Notes under the pieces: model-generated | Databases searched by the model: none | What the model was told of the DNA's origin: nothing | The model's input: the letters and a program-made list of their open reading frames with translations, nothing else | Assembly: GCF_002443255.2 (NCBI RefSeq) | Contig: NW_019211455.1 | Coordinates: 3,095,223-3,159,222 of the forward strand | Length of the DNA: 64,000 nt | Direction: 5' to 3' | DNA from: Varroa destructor | Taxonomy: Eukaryota > Arthropoda > Arachnida > Mesostigmata > Varroidae | Shown: in pieces, positions 26,473 through 37,400 of the stretch | Layout: each line of letters starts with the position of its first letter | Position numbering within the stretch: the stretch's first letter is position 1 | Translations under genes and position numbers: made by a program

Positions 26473-28744
26473 CTTCTTTCTTCCTTCTTGCATTTCTTTT
26501 CTCTATTTAGAAAAAACGCAAAGGAAGCTGGAGTGGTAGTACGGCGTGACTAACTGCTCTCGTGCTGACGTTGCTTTTTCGCATAGCGGCCCCCTATAGT
26601 GTTATGAGGATGCGGGAGCGGCAGCACCGGTAGGGGCAATTATAGAAGTAACAGCAGTAAATGATACGACACGACGTCATTTGCTTAGCGATTACAACCG
26701 CATCTATACGTCTGTTCTGATGTGCAGGCATTAGGCACTGTCCTGTTTTGTTTTCGGCCAGTTTTTACCGTACTAATGTGTCGCTGTGACCAAGTAGTTG
26801 TAACTATTTAACAGCACGATTCTTATCGCTGTCGCTGCCCCTGTCCCAATATTTGTATTGGACGAAGCCTTTGAAAAAACAACGATACGAAGACGAAGCA
26901 GGAAAAAATTAGGGAAAATTGGATCACGAAATGTTTGCAGACACCGTAAACATCACTATTTTTATAATTTTATCCCGCTCGCGTCTTCTTATTTGCTAAC
27001 GGTACATTCTAGATCAATTTTTTGATACAGCTAGTTGTGTATTCAACAAGGCTCAACATGGAGAAAAAAACTATTCCCGTGAAAGCTCTTTCGTTTAGCA
27101 TATTTTGCTAAGTGTTGAGAGTGCTATATCTCCCGGCGTATTAGGTGCATTACTTTTGCCGAGCTTCCGCATTCATTTAATTAGGTAAAATGCCACTACA
27201 GATGAGAGATTACAGAAGGGTCCGTAGATTCTTAGAAGTTACTGTTTGATGATTTAACCTCCTAGCATACTGCAATAGTTACGCAATCTTCATGGAACAA
27301 CTATGAAGTCATATCGACGCTGCTAAGACCCGGTCTACTCTTTACCAGACCCGTCTGTAATCTTCTTTCTGTAATGCTTCAGCTAATCTTATGCATACAT
27401 TAATTCTGCAATTCAATCACGTTAATAACATAATATACTATAGTATAATTGTTTGTTATAGCGAATTATGTTCACTAATTAAAGAAAACGAAAACAAATT
27501 AGATTTATAACTAACCGTGTTTATGTTGTTCAGATCAACTGATTTCAGCGAACATACATTGGGGACCCACTGGATGGGTCACGTACCAACACTTCTCGAG
27601 ACATTACAAACAAAGTCAAGTTAAAGGAATCTGCTAACAGCGATGGTAGACATACAGGATAGTTTTGGGATCGAACCAATGGCTAATTGTGGACTTTTTG
27701 CATTGTCTACATGCAACAGTGGTTACGTTCCGGTCTCTGTTGACATTAACAGATACCAATTCTTAACGTATACGCTTATTAAAACAACTCTCAGAAAGTG
27801 TATTCAACGGGGTCATCATCGTGAATTGGGAGACTCATAAATCTGGACAGCAGCGGTACTCTTGCTTCGTCGTACTATCCGGCGGATCAAACGGTTGGCT
27901 TTTACCTGCTATCGAAATTTGAAATTCGATTTTTCAAGGCTAAAATTGAATGGGTTATCTATTTGAAAAGCCGAATTTTGCTGAAGCTCTTTTTGGGCGA
28001 GAGCGTAGAAATTTTACCGTTGTTACGTCATCAGAATTTTTATGGCAAAGCAGGTATTTTGCAAAGTGCATACCTGTACTCCTTTTCGAACGATCTATAT
28101 TAGCTCATTTCTCAAGACCCAGTGTATCGTAAACATGACCGGTACCTTTAACTTCATCATTTTTCTCTATTTTTTTTTTTGTTAGTTTGTGAGAACGTAA
28201 ATATCTTTTGCAGCCTGCGAAAGAGGCTGGCTTTTACCAACTTTACTTGATAGAGTCCCTTCTATCAGTTAATGACTCGAAGTAAATTGTCGACAGTCTA
28301 TATTTGATGGTGTATCCCGCGGTCGGTTATTCAGGCATAAATATTTTTGCTCCCACATTTTTATGCTCACCGCCTTTTAGCCAGATAATATTTACTATGG
28401 ACTAGTTTAAGAGCTTTTTCCCAGCGCCTACGGGCTATCTACAATCCAAAAAAGTTCAACGCTACACAAGTCACTGCTGGTTGAAGATTCAGTGAGTGCA
28501 GACGAACGGACAAACAGGCGACCATTATGCTACTGCTGGTACTTTCTGGCGTCATTTCCACTTTTGTTTAGTCCTGTAATATATCCAGGCACCGTTACGT
28601 AGCATATTTTTACCTGACTATATTTTCCATTAGGGCCTCAAAGACGAAGCTGAACGCTGTTAGAGTTCTGCGCAATTGAAAATGATCTATCAACCCGAGT
28701 TAGGTTCGCTGGCACCCTTCATAAGTAGAGTTGTTCTCGAAAAA

Positions 28745-28917
28745 AGAAGTAACAGCTCCTCAGATCCTGCGGACATAAAGGTGGGTAAGTGAATATAACG
28801 TTTAAGGACAGATTTAGACGTTTCGAATTAGTCTGGTAAAGAAGTGTGTTATTTTCATTCTGTGCATCGTTAACGGTTAAATGAAGAGCAGAGTCGTGGT
28901 ATACTGCGACAGCGAAT
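28745..28917 (+). repeat. Left arm of a long inverted repeat
   Basis: This 173-base arm reads from AAGAAGTAACAG to GACAGCGAAT. It is the reverse complement of 29067-29221 at about 94% identity over about 154 aligned bases. It carries one 19-base insertion (about 28788-28806) absent from the other arm. I count nine substitutions, eight of them transitions. No target-site duplication is obvious at the outer ends. It could be one half of a fold-back or MITE-like element, or one strand of a hairpin RNA precursor. Confidence 0.95.
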
Positions 28918-29066
28918 AGGCCCACACGTGATAAGTACGAATCTCGCAGGTGTTAATGTGTAAACTGTCAAAAAAAGTAATCAGCCTTCAGGGATCAGTA
29001 CAAATATATGACTACTCGTATGCATGCATACGTTTGTCGTCGTAGCTATTATTACGTCGTATCTAA

Positions 29067-29221
29067 ATTCGTTGTCGCAGTATACCACGACTCTGCTTTT
29101 CATTTAACCATTAACGATGCACAGAATGAAAAAAACGCACTTTTTTACTAAACTAATTCGAAACGTCTAAATCTGTCCACCCACCTTTATGTCCGCAGGA
29201 TCTGAGGAACTGTTACTTCTT
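29067..29221 (-). repeat. Right arm of a long inverted repeat
   Basis: This 155-base arm pairs with 28745-28917 across a 149-base spacer at 28918-29066. A transcript of either strand would form a near-continuous duplex of about 154 bp with one 19-base bulge. Only one base separates the outer end of this arm from the (CA)n tract that follows, so the microsatellite marks the boundary of the duplication or element. Confidence 0.95.

Positions 29222-29222
<1 letters not shown>

Positions 29223-29278
<56 letters not shown>
29223..29278 (+). repeat. (AC/CA)28 microsatellite
   Basis: A pure dinucleotide run of about 56 bases, beginning one base after the right arm of the inverted repeat. Frames through it are artefacts. 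Confidence 0.97.
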
Positions 29279-29281
<3 letters not shown>

Positions 29282-30156
29282 CTATATATATAAATGTGAA
29301 GAAACGCAATGGGAGAATATCGATTCTTCTAAAATAATAAACGAAACATTTTCTCAAGGCGACAGTCAAGTGTCGGTCGTAAACGAATCGCGTTACGTAC
29401 AGGAGATTAGATCGAATCCAGCATGTCGGATTTCAGAACTTGCGGTATCTCGTCTCATGTATATCCTGAACCAATATCCGACGTGAGCCATCAGTAGAAA
29501 CGACCGTTTAAATCTGATCTTGTTACTCGCCACATAGAAAAAGGTATCAAATGTAGGCGCACTTTGACGGTGTCAACAATGACAACTATAGCTCGGCTGT
29601 ACCAGCGCATTCGAGAAGCTGTTTACGCGTCGACATTTGATAAACCAGAAAAACTACCGACCGTGTCGATACTAACAGTATCACTCGATACCGTCTAGTT
29701 CTATTCTCGTTGGTAACTAACCTGACAGTTGGGTATAGTGAATCCGACACTGTGAGAAATGGAACTTTTGGCATTTCTTTTTTTATCTATTGTATAATTA
29801 AGCAGTCGTTCTATTTGATGCGAACAGGAAGCGGTGTTATACAGGCTTGACTCTTCTAGATAAATATTGCTTGCGTCAGTGGCCCCATAAATAGCGTAAA
29901 AGCCAACTGTGTAGCTCGGCATTTCTAATGGGCTCTATTCAGTTTTATGGCTGTATCGATATTGTTATTTAAAAAACAATCTATTGTGTTTGCTCGTGCG
30001 AGAAAGGTCGGCTCGCTAATCAGATATTGAAAATGAGGTGTTTAAATAACTAGATAATTAAATGAGGTGTCTGAAAATGGTAATTGCTATTCTGCGCAAG
30101 TATTGGATATGCCCGTCTAGCAGTAAGTCTGTGTCCAATGAAATATAGCGAATTAA
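29279..30156. other. Spacer before the helical-repeat gene
   Basis: No recognisable exon. Short frames on both strands lack family resemblance. If the downstream gene has a 5' exon or promoter, it should be in or beyond this stretch, but I could not pick it out. Confidence 0.5.
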
Positions 30157-30180
30157 CCACTTGAGCTGCTAATAAAAGCC

Positions 30181-30215
30181 TATCAGTTTTTTGTTGACAT
30201 TGGACTACCGTACAG
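30181..30215 (+). promoter_or_regulatory. Possible 3' splice site upstream of the helical-repeat ORF
   Basis: A T-rich tract followed by TACAG ending at 30215 could be an intron end. The exon would start at 30216 with one leftover base of a split codon, then continue in the open frame to 31488. If so, the true start codon lies in an upstream exon and the ATG at 30244 is internal. Weak by itself. Confidence 0.35.
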
Positions 30216-30243
30216 GTTGGCGCGGTCACGTGACTACCAAGAT

Positions 30244-31488
30244 ATGAAATCGGGTTCGGGCGCCCCACCGCCGAATTGGGCAACCCAGCTCATCAATAAG
30301 TCAGATTTGACCGAAAAGTATAGTTTAGTCCAACCGATGGTGTCCGATGGGCTTGATAGTTTGCTTAACGGCATCGATGAACTGCCGAGTGCAAGGCACG
30401 ACGAGGTCCTGTGCTGCATCTTGGAGTCAGTCAGTCAAGGCGTGAACCTTAGCAAGCCTTTCTATCAAGACCTGTATTTATATTCTATTCTGCGTTTACC
30501 AATTACGTCAGCACGTGCATACCAAGGAGCCTGTTTAGCGGTAAGGAGATGCGAGGCCGAAGGCAAAAGGACAGATCTAATTCACGCACTCCTCGCTTCA
30601 CTTATTCGGTCAGTTCGACGAGGCTGGATTGATCCACTGCCAACGGATGATCTCGTCTTATTGGTTAACTCCGCTACCGAAGCTAGGGGTTTGTCACTTG
30701 TTGAGGCTCTTATTAGTGAAGTTGAGCTTTCTCCTCTGAGACGATTTCACACGAGGCCCGTAGATACGAGTAAGGTATACCAAGCAGTCGAATCAGCAGG
30801 CTACGCCTTCAGTGATATATCCGATCTTCTCGAGCAGATTGAATTGAAGAGCATTGAACATCCTGGCTGCATCAAACAGGTGGCGGTTATGTTGCTATCA
30901 ATCTTCACTCGCCATCAGTATCTCTTAGAGACACAGATGAAGTCTATTGCTGTCGCAACGGACAAGATTAACTACTGTCCAGTTCAGGCGTTGCCCGCCT
31001 TAATGCAGACGCTACATTCACACCAACGACGGACAAATCATTCACATGCGCTTGTTTGTCTGAGTAATTTGGATCTTTCAGCAACCCCTCTTAAGCAGCT
31101 GTTAAATGTGATTACCTCATTGGGCCAACTATACAAGTTAGAATCGGGTGTTCTTGAAGGTATTTTGTTCACGTTGAATAAGGTTTTTAGTAAAGTGCCG
31201 AAATATTATAGCGATCAGGAAGTGCAATACATACATGATGCAATTCTCGGATTTACACTGGAGATCGCAAAAGACACACACCAAAAAGGAGGTCAATTGC
31301 ACCTCGTAGAGTTCGTTGAGAACCTATACACGCGAGGTTTTCTTTTCAGTACAGACATATATACAGCTCTGATCGAAAATGCTGCCAGTGTTTCCGTGCC
31401 CAACAGTCTCCGTGGTCTATTGTTGCGTATTGCAGACGAACAATTGGAAAAGCCCGATCATAGCCAAAGTCAGTCAAGTTGTTCTTAA
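30244..31488 (+). CDS. Unidentified all-helical repeat protein, 414 aa
   Basis: One uninterrupted frame of 414 codons, far longer than any chance frame in this AT-rich window, ending in a hydrophilic tail (PDHSQSQSSCS) before TAA. The frame is open back to 30157, but the only ATG before the conserved-looking body is at 30244 (MKSGSGAPPP), which I use as start. The protein is leucine-rich and looks almost wholly alpha-helical, with repeated helix pairs (for example LLASLIRSV near 113, LVEALISEV near 150, DISDLLEQI near 190, IKQVAVMLLSIF near 208, LKQLLNVITSLGQL near 283, VLEGILFTLNKVF near 302). This suggests a solenoid. I see no signal peptide, membrane segment or catalytic motif. The pattern is reminiscent of FASTK-like or octotricopeptide-like mitochondrial RNA-binding repeats or HEAT-type scaffolds, but I cannot place it. 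A splice acceptor candidate (…CCGTACAG at 30208-30215) means a short 5' exon may exist. A possible poly(A) signal AATAAA lies at 31956-31961. Confidence 0.8.
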   Translation: MKSGSGAPPPNWATQLINKSDLTEKYSLVQPMVSDGLDSLLNGIDELPSARHDEVLCCILESVSQGVNLSKPFYQDLYLYSILRLPITSARAYQGACLAVRRCEAEGKRTDLIHALLASLIRSVRRGWIDPLPTDDLVLLVNSATEARGLSLVEALISEVELSPLRRFHTRPVDTSKVYQAVESAGYAFSDISDLLEQIELKSIEHPGCIKQVAVMLLSIFTRHQYLLETQMKSIAVATDKINYCPVQALPALMQTLHSHQRRTNHSHALVCLSNLDLSATPLKQLLNVITSLGQLYKLESGVLEGILFTLNKVFSKVPKYYSDQEVQYIHDAILGFTLEIAKDTHQKGGQLHLVEFVENLYTRGFLFSTDIYTALIENAASVSVPNSLRGLLLRIADEQLEKPDHSQSQSSCS

Positions 31489-34400
31489 GTGGTACCCACC
31501 GCCCGCCGAAAGTAGATAAACAAACGAACGACTATGATCGATCCGAACGGAGCAATCTTTTTTGTATCAATACACTACCAGAAACGTAACTGCGGATTAT
31601 AATTGAACCCTATGAGTTGTATGCTACATATCTAGAAGATATCTCTATTTGTGATAATGTAGCATGAATCATGCTGACATAATGCATATATATATATACT
31701 TAATGTATAAGGGTCGCATTTGGTATCCCGTTACGACGTCAATCTTTCTGTTGCCACTATATCAAATGCGTCCTTCGACCACTTAGACAATGATATTCCA
31801 CTATATGTTGTTCTTCACTCGCCATATATATAGCTCCGACCGTTGTATAATAGTACAAGTGTACTAATAGGATGTATTACGCGAACAGCGTGAACCATGT
31901 GTCGAATATGGGTAGAGGTCTAGAGGTTTCAATGTTTACAAAAAATGGTTCGTGTAATAAAGTTGAGGCCTCGATTTACAATATTTTTTTAGGTGCAATT
32001 CCTTTTCCAATGCAAAAAGTTTATAGAACTTTTCGACGAACAATAATATTTCGAGATAGCGTATAGCTTGTTTAACAGGGTCACCCTGTTGAAGGTATTT
32101 AGGCCTAGTTATGTTCGATGTCTTCCACTTTCTATAGGCCGCCATTCTCCAGTTGATTTATACGCGAGTGAGATTTATGGCGTAGTTGTCTTATATAAAG
32201 TATATTTTGTAAGTCAAAGTTGTTGGACCTTATACTGTCAAAAAATCGATAAAATTCGTTATCGTTAACATTCTAGAAGTATTTCGCATAAAAAGTTCAT
32301 GAGCTTATATATAGCTTTATCTATTCTATAAATAGTGTATTTGTTGGCATGTACCGATAGATGATCCTCCAGGTAAAGCGAAATTATCAAAGACTATCAA
32401 ACAAGAGGCAGAAATTTTAGGAAAAAGCTCTAGGTTAAGGCTTACACTAATGGTAAGAGGCCGCTAGGTTCGCTCGAAATATGATAAGGCCGCTATCTGT
32501 TAATTCCTTGCACGCTTAATAAGGCTCGTAGGCGCAAATAACTTTTTCATATAAAGGATAGTTCGAGGAGTGTACGGGGAAAAGACGAGTACTGCACCCT
32601 AGCTTTTTTCCAATGAACAGAGCCGAATTCAGTTGTTGCATTGAGGGAAAACATATCAGGACAGAATCTAATGCTTCCACTGACAGTGATCAATAGCAAA
32701 ACTTATCTTCAACTTCGATCGAAAACGTGATTGTAACAGTAACTTATCATAGAGTTCAACCAGTAGATGACATATGTGTACCGTACTATGCAATAGAAAC
32801 AGTGGGATGGATTGTAACAGCAAGTTGAGTTATCGTTTTAACGTATTTTGAACTTCGCTCGTATTATCATTTTTATTGCATCAAAAAATAGTTAGATTAG
32901 TCTAACGGTGGCTTGTACTGTTGAGGTGTTAGCTGTGATCCAACATACATGTTTCTACATTGAAAGAGTGCCTTTCACAGTATATGGTACCTTCACGGTA
33001 TATGGTACTACTTCGAGCAGTACCATTCGGTACAATTGAACAGAACCAATCAGTAACAAGCATCTCTGTTATTGTACGATACCAAAACGAGAGGTCTTCA
33101 ATAACTATTCATTTGATTGAAGTGATTGCGGTACCTCAATTGTGGCACACAGTTAAATCGTGTGGACCTTTTATGTGCATGCTTATGGCCTACTGTGTCG
33201 AGAAAACATGACAAGCATACCAAAACATACAACGCTGGCCTAGGATTTGTCGAATATATTAGGTCGTGTTTGTAAAGGAAGCCGATTGCTTCCCTTTTTT
33301 TATATTTAGAATAATGACTGCATAAAGGCGTTGCAAAATACATCGAAGAATATGTAGGCCATCGTATAGCGACAATAACAATGTAGCTCTAAATCACAGG
33401 AAACGAAATAGTCGTTTAGTCGATGAAGTTATCATGATTTAAGCTGATTAATTAAGATTCTTCGGTTCACAGCGGAGCTTTATGTATGTTCTTCTCAAGC
33501 AGAGGTGGTGCAAACGGTGTAATAATCTTCACGTTATGTCAAAAACACGGATTAGCGCCATGTTCTTTAGCTTCAGTCTCTAACTAGACCAATGAGCTTA
33601 CGTTAAGTGCAAAGTCGTACATTATCTTACACATCGTAAAATAAATAGACACGACATAATAAGTTGTAAGGCAGGCCATTAGTTAAGTAGCTCCCGAAAT
33701 ACATTTCGAATTATCTCTGAAATTGTAGTTTTGATTCTGTAACTCTATGACCAGATTTGCACGTAAGTGCAGATCAGGAATAGACAATAGATCAATACTG
33801 GCACAGTCAACAGCGCATCTCATACGAAACACACGTCCCGTTTGTTAGCGCTCCGTAGTTCCAACGTTTTCCTTACAATCATCAAACCTAGCTTTTGTAA
33901 ACTTTAATCTAAACCCTCGACACTTTTACGCTACAAACTAATATGGCCGGTTGGATGTGTTCATGCTATAAATTTGTATTTACGGTAGAAGAAGCGTCAG
34001 AAGCGATTTATCTCCATCTCGTTTTACAGTGTTTCAAATTTATTTATGAGAGTTTGTAACATCATTGCCTTATACACATTTTTATACCACTGTACCCTTG
34101 TTATACAGATATGATCAATCTGTCAAACGACGTCGGACTAGCTAAGTTCGATAAGTGACCAACATATTTCCTTCTCGGCTGGCCATCCGTGTATACGAAG
34201 TTGTGGATAAAAACGTACACGCTCGCCAGTTGATGCAACAACGGATGGCCGGTATGAAGTCTTCTATTCGACATCATGGGGCGTTGACATAGGAAATTGT
34301 GCCGTAGAACTTTCGCTGGGTCAGCTTAGTGGTCAACTCTTTCCAGTCAAAAACATTTTTTATTCTTCTTCGTTCTATACGATACGTGGATATGCACTCA

Positions 34401-37400
34401 TGAATTTGAGCCAACCGGTTGGTCATTCGCTACCCGGCCATTTGCAATCTATCAGGGTCGAATATCCTTTGTAAAATAGAGACTATGAGAAGGTATACAT
34501 TTACTGAGGGAACCATAACTACTAACAACGCTGACACAGCCCCCAGGTGGCTATGCCACTGAATATTCGTACAATCAGCTAGACTGATGCTGTTTCCGCC
34601 GCCGATGAATAGCCAAGAGCGCTTATATTCAGGAAAAAAAAAACAAGCAGATGGTTTCTATCAATTCACAATCAAAATTCTACTTGAATGTTACTTCATT
34701 ACATTTTCAGTATGACACACCTGATTTATTAGAGATTTTATTAATTGAGAGGTTCATGTCAAAAATTAAAATTTCCACGCATCGAAGCTTAAGAAAAAGA
34801 CTATTCAATATTTATATAGGGTGTAATGTAAGAATGGTATTGCCAACAAGTTAATTTCATGATCGACTATATCACATTTGTATGGCTTTAACCTCTTGTC
34901 TTGGACGTCGGTGTGTTCACGAAACGTTGACAGAAACTTCCGCTGTGGAAAATAGTCACAATCAAACAAAATTCAAGAAGCTTTTAACTATTTAGTTAGG
35001 TTGTCTGCTACGCACCTTTGAGACCGTGCGTCATAACACCTGCTTGATAATGACGAAAAAATGGACGGGCATATCGAGGGTGTCGGGTACTTCCAACCGT
35101 TAGAGACTTTACTGGAAGAGGTTTTCCCTGGGAGAATTCGAGAGAAGTCAAAAGAACTTCTATAGACGAGGCTCTTCTAGAAAATTTTCTACGTAACTGT
35201 AGTTGCCAAGCAACGAACACCTTTATAGTTTGAAGGTGAATTATTTATTCATGAAGGTATGTATATAAAGGTTTACTAATCATAAGCGTTGCTTATGGTT
35301 AAGATAGCCATCTCCAGTACTTACGATATCACTAGACAACTTGATTACTAAACCACCCCTTGTATTCTACCAAGACACTTAATTACTTAAAAAAATGTTA
35401 AGTTATTACCCATCGCAGCTGTAGTTTGTTTTAAAAGGGTCTCAATTCACAGCTGACTATCAGCCTCTAATCCCTCACTCGAATCAGAACCGTGGGGTCT
35501 CATTCAGGAGAGCGCTTACTTTATTTTTTTGTTCAAGCAGGCCTACATATTAACGTATAAATAGCTATGTGATGTGCTATATGGGTATTTAGTCTATTAT
35601 GTCACTGTGAAATATCAATTTATAATGCCCGTGCTGCCCCCTATCGGTGGAGAGACGTGTAAAACGTGTTGCCTGTGCAGTAGCTATAGCCGCCATTATT
35701 GCTGGCATCTTGTTGTCATGTTCACAGCTGCTGCTACGACCGCCAACGTGTCATCTAATACGTGAAAATCGTTCGCGACTGCTGTTACTACTGTGTATTA
35801 TTATATGCGTTAGGTTAATGCAGTACACAGAGATCACTGTGGCATTTGACAGTTTCTATTAAACTTTTTTTTTTTTTCTTACCACACAACCGGTATCATT
35901 GAAGGAAGTTTTTTTTTCAATCCTATTAGTTTTGGTTCATGCCAAATAAAATTTAGGCTTGTCGAAAACACTCGTGACATTTCAATGACGCACAAACTTC
36001 CACGATTCCAATTCGATTTCAAAACTGAAAAAATAATGCTCATAAATTGGACTTTTCCATAACTTTGTTTGTTATCACAGGTTATATTTATGCCCGAGAA
36101 TGGGTGTTAGGCAAAGAAGCGCACATCGTTATACGTTATTTCCTTACCTGCTTAATCGGGGTATTGTTTACGCAATCACGAAACATTATCTGCCAAATTA
36201 TTTGCTTTACAAATACCAATTTTCACCGACGGAATTTATATCGACGCCCATAGTCAACCTATTGGGACAAGTATATTTTCAAAGACCCCCATAGTCCCGA
36301 GATCAGAAGTTTATAATTCCTTACTGTAGAATTTCACAGAGGCCATATAGAAGCTAAACAGTCTGCTGACATTTTAAAAGCCTACCTAATTTGTTATTAG
36401 TGTCTGCTGTTAAAGGACTGTGAAAAAATCCTGTATTGCAAACGGGTCTACGAATCCTATTTAAAAGACGAATCGTCCATCTAACCCTAAGGCCAAAGGT
36501 AAATCAGATTTGCCAAAGATTAACTACATACTGGTATGCTTGGCCTGTCACATTGATTATTTTACTTTCGAGCTGTAATTTTGGCAGTGGATATTTGGTA
36601 GTCTTATTTAGAGGGGCTAGATAAATACTGGAAGCAAACTTGGCTGGAAAAACGTCTTCCTTCGTTATGTGGCACGGTTTGAATCTAACATGTAAATTTT
36701 AGTTTGCCTGTATCACAGGGTGATCCTTCGCGACAACGCAACAAAGGCATAGCACCAACAGCGCGAGTTTACGGTATACAAAAAATCAGAGAAGATTATT
36801 GCCCTATTCCATGCGATGAGTAAAGGTTTTTGGTTTAACTAATCGCCATTAAATAACGCCAAAATGTTCTATCGATTAAAGCATCCTAAGAGGCCCTCGG
36901 CGCCGCTTTCTTAGAACACGACGCCTGTGGCTTCAATGTATTAGCCTATATGCATTTTTATAATTTCAATAGAAAATAACTTTTTGCTTATCAAATAGAG
37001 TTCGTAGAGAGCGACTGCCAAGACGCTGAGTACGGTGAGAGCTGCTTTGCGGGACCAAAATTTTTTTACGTAACACAGGTTGTAAAGGAAAAAACGTCGC
37101 ACAAGTAGAAGACTTGTACCCTCCTGTACGTCGAATGCTGCCCGCTTTTAAGAGACCTGGTTCGTTACAGTCCTCAGCCGTAAACGTCGACGGTTCGCGA
37201 TAAATCAGTTTATTCCGATCCCGCAATGTATGCAAGATCCTTAAAATCAGAACGGACGTTGCACCGTCGCTTGGATAACGTCACTTGCTTTTCCTACCCA
37301 CGTCCCATTAAAACATCCATCGAGTTATAATCGTTTGCAAAATAAACGTCACTCTTTTTCCGTACAGTATTTACAAATTGCCAGCTTGAAGCTAACGTGC

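Larger units (their letters stand above)
11301..28744. other. Long repeat-bearing stretch with no recognisable gene
   Basis: About 17 kb with no exon I can support. It contains several microsatellites (listed separately), an imperfect 45-base palindrome at 12391-12435, a small GC-rich hairpin at 25296-25317 and a tandem pair of AAAGGTCAGTATG near 18144-18176. Many short frames exist on both strands, none with domain-like content. A large intron, or genes with short exons, cannot be excluded by eye. Confidence 0.5.

Noticed and set aside
27660..27690. tRNA B-box-like GGTTCGATCCC on the minus strand
   Set aside because: No matching A box or acceptor stem is found at the right distance, and the T-stem has a mismatch.
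29187..29486. ORFs with (CV)n and (TH)n tracts
   Set aside because: They run through the (CA)28 microsatellite and have no family resemblance outside it.
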